The notes beneath the pieces were generated by a model. The model made no database searches, had not been told where the DNA came from, and saw only the letters and a program-made list of their open reading frames with translations. A DNA stretch of 28,472 nucleotides from an uncultured Lentisphaeria bacterium (GTDB lineage Bacteria; Verrucomicrobiota; Lentisphaeria; Victivallales; UBA1829). Location of the stretch: the NCBI GenBank assembly GCA_905211485.1, contig CAJMAW010000022.1, positions 1 through 28,472 of the forward strand, in the 5' to 3' direction. The position numbers were made by a program, and so were the translations under genes. Positions 7,935 to 15,578 of the stretch are shown here, piece after piece. Numbering within the stretch: the first letter of the stretch is position 1; each line of letters begins with the position of its first letter.

Positions 7935-9410
7935 TCAGGCTGAATTCTTTTTCCCTTTTCCTCCGGATTGCGATGAGGATTGACCGGGCGGAAGCAGTGC
8001 AAGACGGAGAACCTGCTGGACATCCCGGACAAAATGAAAATGGATCCGCGACTTCACTTCATCAGGCACATCTGCGAGATCTTTTTCATTTTCAGCGGGG
8101 AGAATGACATCCCGGATACCGTAACGGAGAGCAGCGATGACTTTTTCCTTGACTCCGCCGATGGGAGTGACTTTCCCGCGCAGCGTGATTTCTCCAGTCA
8201 TGGAAAGACGTGTCCTGACCGGTCTTGCGGTGAGGAGCGAAACCAGAGCTGTGGTGATGGTCACTCCGGCGGAAGGGCCGTCCTTCGGCGTTGCGCCGTC
8301 CGGGACATGGATATGGAAGTCGTTCTCTTTAAACATCTCCGGGGCGATTCCGAGCACGGAGCACTTGCTCCGGATGTAACTGAAGGCGGTCATGGCGCTT
8401 TCTTTCATGACATCGCCTAGAGATCCGGTGAGCTTCAAGTCCCCCTTCCCCGGCATGCAGGTGGCCTCGACCTGAAGAGTCGATCCGCCGACACTGGTCC
8501 ATGCCATCCCGGTGACGACACCGATTTCGGGTTTGTTTTCGGCTTCGTCCAGAATGAATTTCCGCGGGCCGAGGAGTTCACGGACAAAACGCGCGTCAAT
8601 TGAAGTTCTTCCGTCAAAAGTCTCTTCCACAATTCTGCGCGCGATCTTGCGGCAAACCGTCCCAATCGTGCGTTCCAGATTCCGGACTCCGGCTTCCAGC
8701 GTATAATGATGAATGATCTCGTCAATGGCGGCGGAGGAAAACAGCAGATGACGTCCGGTCAACCCGTTTTCAGACATCTGACGCGGGACCAGATAGCGCC
8801 GGGCAATCTGCTTCTTTTCCATGGCCGTGTATCCGGGAAGACGGATGATTTCCATCCTGTCGAGCAACGGGGGCGGAATGGTATCCTGGATATTCGCCGT
8901 GGCGATGAACATCACCGAACTGAGGTCGTAATCCACTTCCAGATAATGATCGTTGAAGGCGGAATTCTGCTGGGGATCAAGAACCTCCAGCAAGGCGGAG
9001 GCGGGATCGCCGCGGTAGTCGCTCCCGACCTTGTCCAGTTCATCGAGCATGAAGACGGGATTGGAGGTCCCGGCCTTCTTCATTCCCTGGATGATGCGTC
9101 CGGGAAGCGCGCCGATGTAGGTGCGGCGGTGCCCGCGGATTTCCGCTTCATCCTTGATCCCGCCGAGTGAGATCCTCACGAATTCCCGTCCCATGGCATC
9201 TGCGATGGATTTTCCCAGAGAAGTCTTCCCCACCCCCGGAGGCCCGATGAAGCAGAGAATCGGCGCCTTCCGGCTTTTGTTGATCTGAAGCACGGAAAGA
9301 TATTCCAGAATGCGTTCCTTGACATCTTTCAGCCCATAGTGATCGCGGTCAAGAATTTCAGAGGCCTTCCGGACATCTATCCGGTCTTCCGTATAGACGT
9401 TCCACGGCAC
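7935..9410 (-). CDS. lon: Lon protease, AAA+ and protease part (downstream of a frameshift)
   Basis: This frame holds the ATPase and peptidase of Lon, the ATP-dependent protease that degrades misfolded and regulatory proteins in the cytoplasm. Counting from the GTG at 9410: Walker A GPPGVGKTS at about 56-64, Walker B VFMLDELDK at about 119-127, and the protease domain with catalytic Ser380 in KDGPSAG and Lys421 in GGVKEK, a normal Ser-Lys spacing. The frame begins exactly where family members read W-x3-VPW. The Trp is in the other frame (9377-10597), and 11 bases instead of 9 separate TGG (9422-9424) from the GTG. The GTG has no ribosome site, so independent initiation is unlikely. Together the frames make a full-length Lon of about 890 residues. 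Cause: a recent two-base insertion, a sequence error in the A/G-rich tract 9411-9421, or frameshifting. Confidence 0.9.
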   Translation of the reverse strand: MPWNVYTEDRIDVRKASEILDRDHYGLKDVKERILEYLSVLQINKSRKAPILCFIGPPGVGKTSLGKSIADAMGREFVRISLGGIKDEAEIRGHRRTYIGALPGRIIQGMKKAGTSNPVFMLDELDKVGSDYRGDPASALLEVLDPQQNSAFNDHYLEVDYDLSSVMFIATANIQDTIPPPLLDRMEIIRLPGYTAMEKKQIARRYLVPRQMSENGLTGRHLLFSSAAIDEIIHHYTLEAGVRNLERTIGTVCRKIARRIVEETFDGRTSIDARFVRELLGPRKFILDEAENKPEIGVVTGMAWTSVGGSTLQVEATCMPGKGDLKLTGSLGDVMKESAMTAFSYIRSKCSVLGIAPEMFKENDFHIHVPDGATPKDGPSAGVTITTALVSLLTARPVRTRLSMTGEITLRGKVTPIGGVKEKVIAALRYGIRDVILPAENEKDLADVPDEVKSRIHFHFVRDVQQVLRLALLPPGQSSSQSGGKGKKNSA

Positions 9411-10597
9411 GGAAAGAAAAGCCAGTCGATGTAGGTGTAGGCGATATTGTACTCCCCGGAGGCCTGCGGAATCATGTCCAGACGCTCCACTTCCTTTTCG
9501 ATCAGCTCCCTGATGTGCTGCGGCGGATGGATTTTCTCCAGACGTTCCTGTATGGATACGACATCGGGATTCTTGTTCCCTTCCCCGAGTTCCTCTTTGA
9601 TGGTCTTCAGCTGTTCGCGGAGAAAGAACTCACGCTGGGATTTGCTCATTGCATTGTGAACCTGCGTTTGAATTTCGGACCCCAGACGCAGCACTTCCAC
9701 CTCGCGGTTCAGAAGAATGGAAAGAAGATGCAGCCGTTCCTGAATGGTCGGGAAAGAAAGAATGGCGAGTTTTTCGTAATAGGATATATTGATGGTGTCT
9801 GCAATCAGATCCACAATGCGCGTGTTGTCATTGAGATTCATGACGGCAATCTTCAGTTCCTCCGGAAAATTCGGTGAATAGGAAATGATTTCCTGAAACT
9901 GTTTGATCGAATTCCTCACCATCGCGACGGTTTCCAGAGAGTTGTCCTGCGGCGCGGCAATCCGTTCGATTTTCGCGGTCGAATAGGACGGCGCATTGTT
10001 GCCGTGCGCGGAGGATTCCTCCAGAAGACGGATCCGGGATAGTCCGCGGACAAGCACCCGCACCGTCCCGTCCGGAAACTTCATCATTTTGACAATCCGG
10101 CCGAGAACACCGACCGCGGATACCGTTTTCCCTTCAATCGACTTCAGATCGACTTTCAGATCAATCCCGTCCACATCCCGGATCTGCGCCTCCGCATCCT
10201 GGGGCAGTTCAGGGAAAAGCCCGACAAGGCGCTGCTCATCTGTCGCGGAACTTTCCACCAGGCGGATGGCGCTGTCCCCGTTGATGACCAGCGGCGTCAG
10301 CGCAAAAGGGAAAACCACGACGGAATTCAATGATAGTACAGGCACCGTCTGAAAACGTGGATTGCTGTCGTCGTCTGTTTCCTCCGGCGCGGGTGTCAGG
10401 TCTTTCCCGCCCGAAATCGTGATGTTGAGTCCGTTGCCCATGTCCGGACGCAGGATCCGGCTCCCGTTTTCCTCTTCGTTTTCCGTGTCGACGGAAGAAA
10501 GATCCTTTGTTTCCCTGCCGTCGTCATGATCTGAATTATTGTTATGATTGCCGTTGTTATTGCCGTTGTTATTGCCGTTATTGTTTTCCATACTCAT
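9377..10597 (-). CDS. lon: Lon protease, N-terminal substrate-binding part (upstream of a frameshift)
   Basis: Residues about 75-280 form the Lon N-terminal domain (PVLSLNSVVVFPFALTPLVI start, then GRIVKMMKFPDGTVRVLVRG), followed by the helical region with SKSQREFFLREQLKTIKEEL near 335-355 and VERLDMIPQASGEYNIAYTY near 375-395. Translation leaves the conserved frame after YIDWL and stops about 12 codons later at 9377. The first 60 residues are unusual: tandem Asn/Gly repeats (NNNG-type) followed by an acidic Asp/Glu segment, much longer than typical Lon N-termini. I chose ATG 10597 because GGAG (plus 10606-10609) lies eight bases upstream; a TTG at 10600 and an ATG at 10591 are alternatives. 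No CIRCE or other heat-shock operator was seen upstream. Confidence 0.88.
   Translation of the reverse strand: MSMENNNGNNNGNNNGNHNNNSDHDDGRETKDLSSVDTENEEENGSRILRPDMGNGLNITISGGKDLTPAPEETDDDSNPRFQTVPVLSLNSVVVFPFALTPLVINGDSAIRLVESSATDEQRLVGLFPELPQDAEAQIRDVDGIDLKVDLKSIEGKTVSAVGVLGRIVKMMKFPDGTVRVLVRGLSRIRLLEESSAHGNNAPSYSTAKIERIAAPQDNSLETVAMVRNSIKQFQEIISYSPNFPEELKIAVMNLNDNTRIVDLIADTINISYYEKLAILSFPTIQERLHLLSILLNREVEVLRLGSEIQTQVHNAMSKSQREFFLREQLKTIKEELGEGNKNPDVVSIQERLEKIHPPQHIRELIEKEVERLDMIPQASGEYNIAYTYIDWLFFPCRGTSIRKTG
10537..10588. repeat. Short tandem repeat in the lon 5' end
   Basis: The plus strand carries about four copies of a TTGCCGTTGTTA-type unit, encoding NNNG repeats on the minus strand. 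The unit is in frame, so copy-number change would alter only the length of the Asn/Gly tail. Confidence 0.7.
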
Positions 10598-10786
10598 CAA
10601 AAAGACTCCGAATCTTCCGTCATATCTTGTTTGTTCACTGTGGCGGAACGCCTGTATTTACCCGTCCTTCCCGGGAGGTGACGAAAATCCTTCCGGCAGG
10701 GACGGAGGGCGGCCAGGCTGCTGCACCGCTCCTTATTGGACAGCATAGTTTTCCGTTTGAGCGTTTTTTCCGGGAAAAATTTTTTT

Positions 10787-11104
10787 TTACACTTTTTTCC
10801 CTTCAAATTCTTCCGGAGGGGAAGGCGGAAGCGGCGGAAGCGCCCGATTTCGATTTCTGTAATACAATGTCAGGCTCAAATCCGTCCCGACCATCGCTAT
10901 GTTCAGCAGATAAAGCCAGATCACCGGATCCCGGGGAGTGTAAAGCAGTTTGCTTGCCAGCCCCGAAAGATAGCCGATTTCGATCAGACAGAGGAAAAGA
11001 ATGCTTTTCCCCGCCGGATTCTTCACCCGCAGAGTCTTTAAGATTGCCATCGGCCAGCTGGCCCCGAAACAGATCATCATGATGGATTCAAGAATACTGT
11101 TCAT
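10787..11104 (-). CDS. Small PQ-loop-like membrane protein
   Basis: This 105-residue protein has three predicted membrane segments (about residues 5-22, 33-52 and 61-81) and a charged, Pro-rich C-terminal tail ending in PPLPPSPPEEFEGKKV. The GASWP motif in helix 1, the NPAGKS turn before helix 2 and the overall size match small uncharacterised membrane proteins related to the PQ-loop/SemiSWEET fold. Transport activity is not demonstrated for such homologues, and I cannot name a substrate. The ATG at 11104 has AAGGAA 11 bases upstream. It lies upstream of lon on the same strand with 190 bases between them, and is divergent from the Cys-rich miniprotein. Confidence 0.7.
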   Translation of the reverse strand: MNSILESIMMICFGASWPMAILKTLRVKNPAGKSILFLCLIEIGYLSGLASKLLYTPRDPVIWLYLLNIAMVGTDLSLTLYYRNRNRALPPLPPSPPEEFEGKKV

Positions 11105-11194
11105 GGATCATGAAATTCCTTCTTCTGTCTATGAGTTTCTTCCGGATAATATACATCTGCGGGGAATTTTCCGCAACTCGAAAAGAGAAAGGAC

Positions 11195-11225
11195 TTGCAA
11201 TGCCGGAAAATGGATTTATTATAAT
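11195..11225 (+). promoter_or_regulatory. Promoter of the Cys-rich miniprotein
   Basis: TTGCAA (11195-11200) is followed after 16 bases by TATTAT (11217-11222), or after 19 by TATAAT (11220-11225). The predicted start near 11230 lies downstream of earlier in-frame ATGs and favours the ATG at 11275. Confidence 0.5.
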
Positions 11226-11274
11226 AACGTACGATTTTGCTTTTTCTCCTCGAAAAAAAGGAGTGTCTGCAGAT

Positions 11275-11385
11275 ATGATGAAAGAAATAACAGGATGCTG
11301 CGGAGGATGCTGCTCCTGCGGATGTCTCGCCCTGATGGCAGGCTTTTTTGCTCTGCTTTTGCTCTTGGCTGCGCTGCTTTCCTGA
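11275..11385 (+). CDS. 36-residue Cys-rich single-pass membrane miniprotein
   Basis: The frame reads MMKEITG, then a CCGGCCSCGC cluster with six cysteines in ten residues, then a continuous hydrophobic helix of about 17 residues ending LLLLLAALLS. Such a layout suggests a membrane-anchored peptide with a thiol-rich head that could bind metal or form disulfides; this is inference. The frame stays open to 11110, but the upstream part has no ribosome site and would start before the predicted promoter. AAGGAG (11259-11264) is 10 bases before ATG 11275, slightly long; ATG 11278 is an alternative. It stands alone on the plus strand between the divergent PQ-loop-like gene and the NAGPA gene. No family is recognised. 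Confidence 0.6.
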   Translation: MMKEITGCCGGCCSCGCLALMAGFFALLLLLAALLS

Positions 11386-11647
11386 ACTGTAACGGCCAAT
11401 TTGCTTCCCCCCTTTATAATTTATAATTTGATAAACATTCTTCCGACGAAATGGGGGAATAAAGAATACAGATGACTCGGGACCGGGCTATTCTGCTCCG
11501 CCTTGTTTTTATTCTCTTTCCCCCCTTTCCTCCTCAGGGAAGAGAGGAAGAAAAAAAGGAGCAGGAGAAAAAGCCTGAGACTGCAGAAAAGGGAAAATAT
11601 TGTTTTTATTGTTTGTCCATGCCACAGAACACGGAAAGGAAAAAAAG
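11386..11647 (+). other. Leader region of the NAGPA-family gene
   Basis: Two overlapping-phase TATAAT boxes (11415-11420 and 11422-11427) lie downstream of TTTGCT (11400-11405), a possible weak promoter with a long leader. TTCCCCC near 11404 and GGGGGAA at about 11454-11460 can pair across a large loop. The rest is T/C- then A/G-rich with no convincing ORF. Confidence 0.4.
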
Positions 11648-12544
11648 ATGACAAAGATCCGGAATGCTCGAACAAAGGGAACGACCCTGATTCTGTTTCT
11701 CCTCTTGATGACACTGGGCAGCGCGTTCTGGGCCTCCGCCGCTCAGGATCCGGTTTTTCCGGAAGGGTATCCGGAAGAACTGCGAAGCAAGAAACTCCGT
11801 GATTCGGAATTTAGGGAAATTGCTCCCGGAGTGAACTACTATCATTACCACTTTGACGATATTGAAGGACAGCCTCTTTCTCTTTACTATGTCGTAATCG
11901 ACTGGGACAAGGCGAATGTCAAATTAAATCTTGCACAGTGCGGGAAAAAGCTGAAAACCGTGATGGAAATGGTGAAGGACAAGAAACCTCTCGCCGCAGT
12001 CAACGGCGCCTATTTCAGATACAAAGGCCCCGTAACATATTATCCGCTGAAAATCGAGGGCAAGGTCTACCTGCCCAATGACAAGTACGATACAGCCTCC
12101 GCACTTGTCTTCAATAACGGGGATTTTCCGCAAATTGTTCCGCAAAAAGAATATGACGCCTATGAAAACGCCATCATGGGCTATCATATCTGGAAAAATG
12201 GAAAATATGCTCTGGGGGGGGAACAGCAGTCCAGCACCCTTGCAGGTGATACTCCCCTTACCGGAATCGGACTCAACCCTGAAAAAAGACTCCTGGTTTT
12301 CATGGTCTGTGACGGACGTTTCAAAGACGAGTCTCCGGGACTCAATTTCTATGGGGAGGGATATTTCCTCATCGCCGCAGGCTGTACCGATGTCATTTCC
12401 ATCGACGGCGGAGGATCGTGTACAATGCTTATCAAGGAAAAGAAAAAAGGCCTCGAATTGAAAAACCGACCCAGCGACAACCGGAAATTCGATCACAAGG
12501 GAGCAAGAAAGGTCCATAACTGCATTTATCTGACAGGGAAATAA
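11648..12544 (+). CDS. Exported NAGPA-family (phosphodiester glycosidase-like) protein
   Basis: The 298-residue protein starts with a signal peptide (TTLILFLLLMTLGSAFWASA, cleavage after about residue 32). The mature domain matches the NAGPA fold: AVNGAYFRYKGP near residues 117-128, TGIGLNPEKRLLVFMVCDGR near 205-225, and GCTDVISIDGGGSCTM near 245-260, the usual catalytic/structural GCxDxxxxDGGGS signature. Family members include the human enzyme that uncovers mannose-6-phosphate by removing GlcNAc from a phosphodiester, and bacterial exported proteins acting on sugar phosphodiesters or the envelope. The substrate here is unknown. AAAGG lies eight bases before the chosen ATG; an upstream in-frame ATG at 11600 would put 16 extra residues before the signal peptide. 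A run of eight G (12214-12221) lies inside the coding region. A terminator follows. Confidence 0.85.
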   Translation: MTKIRNARTKGTTLILFLLLMTLGSAFWASAAQDPVFPEGYPEELRSKKLRDSEFREIAPGVNYYHYHFDDIEGQPLSLYYVVIDWDKANVKLNLAQCGKKLKTVMEMVKDKKPLAAVNGAYFRYKGPVTYYPLKIEGKVYLPNDKYDTASALVFNNGDFPQIVPQKEYDAYENAIMGYHIWKNGKYALGGEQQSSTLAGDTPLTGIGLNPEKRLLVFMVCDGRFKDESPGLNFYGEGYFLIAAGCTDVISIDGGGSCTMLIKEKKKGLELKNRPSDNRKFDHKGARKVHNCIYLTGK

Positions 12545-12591
12545 AATATTTCCTGTTTTCTAAAACCTTATTTTTCCCCCCTCATACGCTT

Positions 12592-12628
12592 CTCCCTTGC
12601 AGAGAGGATGTCAGGGGGGAGTTTTTTT
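12592..12628 (+). terminator. Terminator of the NAGPA-family gene
   Basis: CTCCCTTG pairs with CAGGGGGGAG (a small bulge and G-U pairs), followed by seven T, about 50 bases past the stop. Confidence 0.75.
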
Positions 12629-13005
12629 ATCTGCTTTCCCTTTCTTTTCCTCCCCTCCCCTCTTCTCCCGCTTCCCTCCTGAGGAGAGGGGAAAAAAGAT
12701 TCGGCCGAAGGACAGAAAAAAATCCTCCTACTCATTCCCTTTTTCCTTTTTCCTTTGATGCTATAAACATATCTCCCCCCCTCAAGAACTGAAGGGGAAA
12801 AACTGAGGCTGCAAAAAAAAAGCGTCGGCAGCCCTGAGTGCAGGAACAGGTGACAAAAAAGAAAAAATCGATTTCTCCGCGGGAACGCTGAAAAACCGAA
12901 AAAAATGAAAAAAATCGTAAACGACTTTTCCTTGCGGAGAAGGGGAAAAGGAAAGAAAAAAAGAATTTCTCTTTTTTCTCCCCCTTCCCCGGGCAAGGAT
13001 CGAAC
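12629..13005. other. Convergent intergenic spacer, purine/pyrimidine-biased
   Basis: Between two convergent genes I see only sequence. The T/C-rich block 12630-12690 is followed by A/G-rich DNA to about 12980. Local hairpins include CCCCTCTTCTC pairing with GAGGAGAGGGG (about 12658-12692) and CCCCTCA with TGAAGGGG (about 12778-12800). No clear minus-strand terminator for the antiporter was found. Confidence 0.5.
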
Positions 13006-15216
13006 TTATTTTCTGGATTTGAAGACATCCAGAACTTCTTCAGGCGAAGAGGCATTCAGGATGGCATCCATATTCTCCTTTTTGGAAAACACGGCGGCGA
13101 CACCTGCAATGAACTGGATGTGCGGTCCGGAGGAACTCTTCGGACTCAGGCAAAGCACAAAGACTTTCGAGGGTTCCCCGTCCATGGAATCGAAATGATA
13201 TCCTTCCTTTTTGATTCCGATGGCGGCGACAAGTTCATCCACTCCGTCGGTTCTTCCGTGAGGCAGAGCCAGTCCCTGCTGCATGCAGGTGGAAACGACT
13301 TTTTCTCTTTCCAGAAGATCGCGGATACACATTTCCTTGTCCAGAAGCAGATGCTGTTTATCCAAAAGCTCGACTAGTTCGTGGATAACGCCTTCTTTCG
13401 TATCGGCCTTCAGATCCATGCAGATGCAGGAGGCGGGAATATTTTTCTCGACGATGGGGGCGGGAGGCGGAGTCTTTTTCTGCGTGTTTTCTTCCGCCGC
13501 GTCGGGAGAGGAACTGTTTTCAAAAATATCCTTCTGCATTTCTTCCGGTTTGGCAAGTTCACGCAGTTTGCCGAGGCTCTGGTGAAGATCCACGAAAGTT
13601 TCATACATGATGGTCTTGATGAAGATCACTTCATCGGGATTCGACTCGAATACGAATTCATTGTCCGCCATGACCATGGCAAAGGAAAGGTTGTCCCTGC
13701 GGAACTGGAGGATCCCGGTCTCCTTATCCAGAGCGGACATAAAGAAGCCTTCGTTTTCAAAAGATTCCATCAATCTCTTCAACACAAACTCCGCAATTGT
13801 GTCCGAAGGGCATTTGAAGGAGGTATGGACAATCGTGTGGTCCTTGACCTCCCTGCGTACGCCTTTCCCTTTCCGTGCAAGCATGAAGGAGAGAAGCGGC
13901 GGGGCAAGGACTGTGGTTGCCAGAGTCATGATGATTGCAACACCGAAAAGTCTGGAATCAAGAATCGGAACGGTCTGGCCGTCGACCTTCATCATGAGTC
14001 CGGCTCCGATTCCCGCGATGATCAGAGCCACTTCTCCGCGGGGCACCATGCCGGTTCCGATGCGGAGAGCTCCGGTCATGTTGAAGTTCATGAAAAGCGA
14101 GGGAATGGCACAGCCGATGATCTTTGCAAGAACGGCAAGAAGGGAGTAGATCACGCCGATTTTCAGAACGTCGACGTCCGCAAACACGCGGATGTCAACC
14201 AGCATGCCCATGACGACGAAGAACACCGGAACCAGGAAGTTGTAGAGCGGATGAAGCGCATGCTGCACCGCAAAGGATACATCCGTCTTGGAAAGGCTCA
14301 GCCCCATGACGTACGCTCCGATGATCATCGCCAGCCCCGACTGTTCAAACAAGCCCGCGAGCAGCAGCGCAAAACCAAATGCCAGAATCGCAAAGACCGA
14401 AGGCGACTTGAAAAGACGCAGGAATTTGGCAATGTATCTGGCAAGAAGCAGTCCGATCACCGTCGCCCCCAGCCAGATGCCGATGCACTTCGCCGCAATC
14501 AGGCCGATTTTCGACCAGGCGATCCCCTCACCTCCGACAATCGCTCCTACAATCCCCATGACAATCGCAAGGCAGATGATTCCAAGGACGTCGTCGATCA
14601 CAGCCGCAGCAAGAATGGTCACCCCTTCAGGTGTGTCGATCTTCTTCTTCTCGGAGAGGATTCTGGCCGTGATCCCCACGGATGTCGCCGTGCAGAGAAT
14701 TCCGAGGAAGAGACAGCGCGGATCCATGAACCCGGTCTTGAGCATCCACATCCCCACCAGATCGCCGAAAAGGAAGGAAAACACCACCCCGCCGATCCCG
14801 ACCACAGTCCCGACAACGGAATAACGGAAAAACATCCGCAGATCCGTCTCCAGTCCGGACATGAAAAGAAGAAGGATCGATCCCACCGTCGCCACAGCGT
14901 ACAGGGAAGAGTGATACATGCTGAATGTCACATTCTGAACAGTCGCCTCATTCAGCACCGTAAACGCCTCGCTTGCAGCAATCTGAACCGTATTTGAAAA
15001 ACCGAAAAGCCCGTGTTCGAGTCCATGAAGCGGAAGAGGAATTCCACCCAGCACATAAGGCCCGATCAGAATCCCCGCCGTCAATTCCCCCAGGACCGAA
15101 GGCATCTTCAATTTCTTTGCCAGATCACCGCAAAATTTTGCAACAAAAATGATGACTCCCAGCTGAAGCGCCAATATCGCGATCTGCTGGACAACATTAA
15201 GGTGGATGTTTAACAT
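13006..15216 (-). CDS. Cation/proton antiporter fused to a PTS EIIA-type domain
   Basis: This 736-residue inner-membrane protein has a CPA2-type Na+(K+)/H+ exchanger domain of about 12-13 helices (residues about 5-440), with the family's MPSVLGELTAGILIGP near 38-53, the VIDDVLGIICL helix carrying the paired Asp near 188-198, and a GMVPRGEVALIIAGIGAG segment near 390-407. Residues about 450-555 form a soluble segment I do not recognise, followed by a Pro/Lys linker. The C-terminal 140 residues are a fructose/mannitol-class EIIA domain with phospho-acceptor His653 in GLALPHGRTDG. EIIA domains normally carry phosphate from HPr; here it may report nitrogen/carbon phosphorylation state to the transporter, as inferred from the fusion. 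ATG 15216 has AGG four bases upstream. A promoter lies at 15337-15364. Confidence 0.88.
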   Translation of the reverse strand: MLNIHLNVVQQIAILALQLGVIIFVAKFCGDLAKKLKMPSVLGELTAGILIGPYVLGGIPLPLHGLEHGLFGFSNTVQIAASEAFTVLNEATVQNVTFSMYHSSLYAVATVGSILLLFMSGLETDLRMFFRYSVVGTVVGIGGVVFSFLFGDLVGMWMLKTGFMDPRCLFLGILCTATSVGITARILSEKKKIDTPEGVTILAAAVIDDVLGIICLAIVMGIVGAIVGGEGIAWSKIGLIAAKCIGIWLGATVIGLLLARYIAKFLRLFKSPSVFAILAFGFALLLAGLFEQSGLAMIIGAYVMGLSLSKTDVSFAVQHALHPLYNFLVPVFFVVMGMLVDIRVFADVDVLKIGVIYSLLAVLAKIIGCAIPSLFMNFNMTGALRIGTGMVPRGEVALIIAGIGAGLMMKVDGQTVPILDSRLFGVAIIMTLATTVLAPPLLSFMLARKGKGVRREVKDHTIVHTSFKCPSDTIAEFVLKRLMESFENEGFFMSALDKETGILQFRRDNLSFAMVMADNEFVFESNPDEVIFIKTIMYETFVDLHQSLGKLRELAKPEEMQKDIFENSSSPDAAEENTQKKTPPPAPIVEKNIPASCICMDLKADTKEGVIHELVELLDKQHLLLDKEMCIRDLLEREKVVSTCMQQGLALPHGRTDGVDELVAAIGIKKEGYHFDSMDGEPSKVFVLCLSPKSSSGPHIQFIAGVAAVFSKKENMDAILNASSPEEVLDVFKSRK

Positions 15217-15336
15217 TTTTCCTGCCGTCTTCCTGTAGGCTTTGTTGACCCCGGGTCTTTTTCCCAGTGGCTGTCTTGACGCTCATCCATCCTCTTCTGA
15301 GCAGAATCCGGATGCGCACGAAACTTTAAATCCTTT

Positions 15337-15364
15337 ACTATACTTCTTTTTTTCTAAAATACAA
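15337..15364 (-). promoter_or_regulatory. Promoter of the antiporter
   Basis: The minus strand reads TTGTAT (15359-15364), 16 bases, TATAGT (15337-15342), giving a leader of about 115 bases before the ATG at 15216. Confidence 0.5.
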
Positions 15365-15513
15365 TCATTCCGCCGCCGGAAAAGTTTTCCCGAAGAAAGC
15401 ATTTTTTTATCATTTCCCCTCTCAAAAAAAACTTTCCATAAAAAATAAGTGCAAACAACACGCACGCTCACGGAGACCCGGTGCTGGAGAAAAGATGAGG
15501 ACGGCTCCGCCGC

Positions 15514-15541
15514 TTGCAAAAAGAGGATCATGAGGTATATT
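15514..15541 (+). promoter_or_regulatory. Promoter of the pseudouridine synthase
   Basis: TTGCAA (15514-15519), 16-base spacer, TATATT (15536-15541); the predicted start is about 30 bases before the ATG. The rest of the 360-base divergent spacer (15217-15578) is A/T- and T/C-rich with no other feature seen. Confidence 0.5.
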
Positions 15542-15578
15542 CAAAGAAAAAAATCCCTGTTCTTACCCGAAGTATTAT

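Noticed and set aside
13381..14997. 538-codon plus-strand open frame
   Set aside because: Antisense of the antiporter gene; His/Asp/Arg-rich composition typical of a shadow frame.
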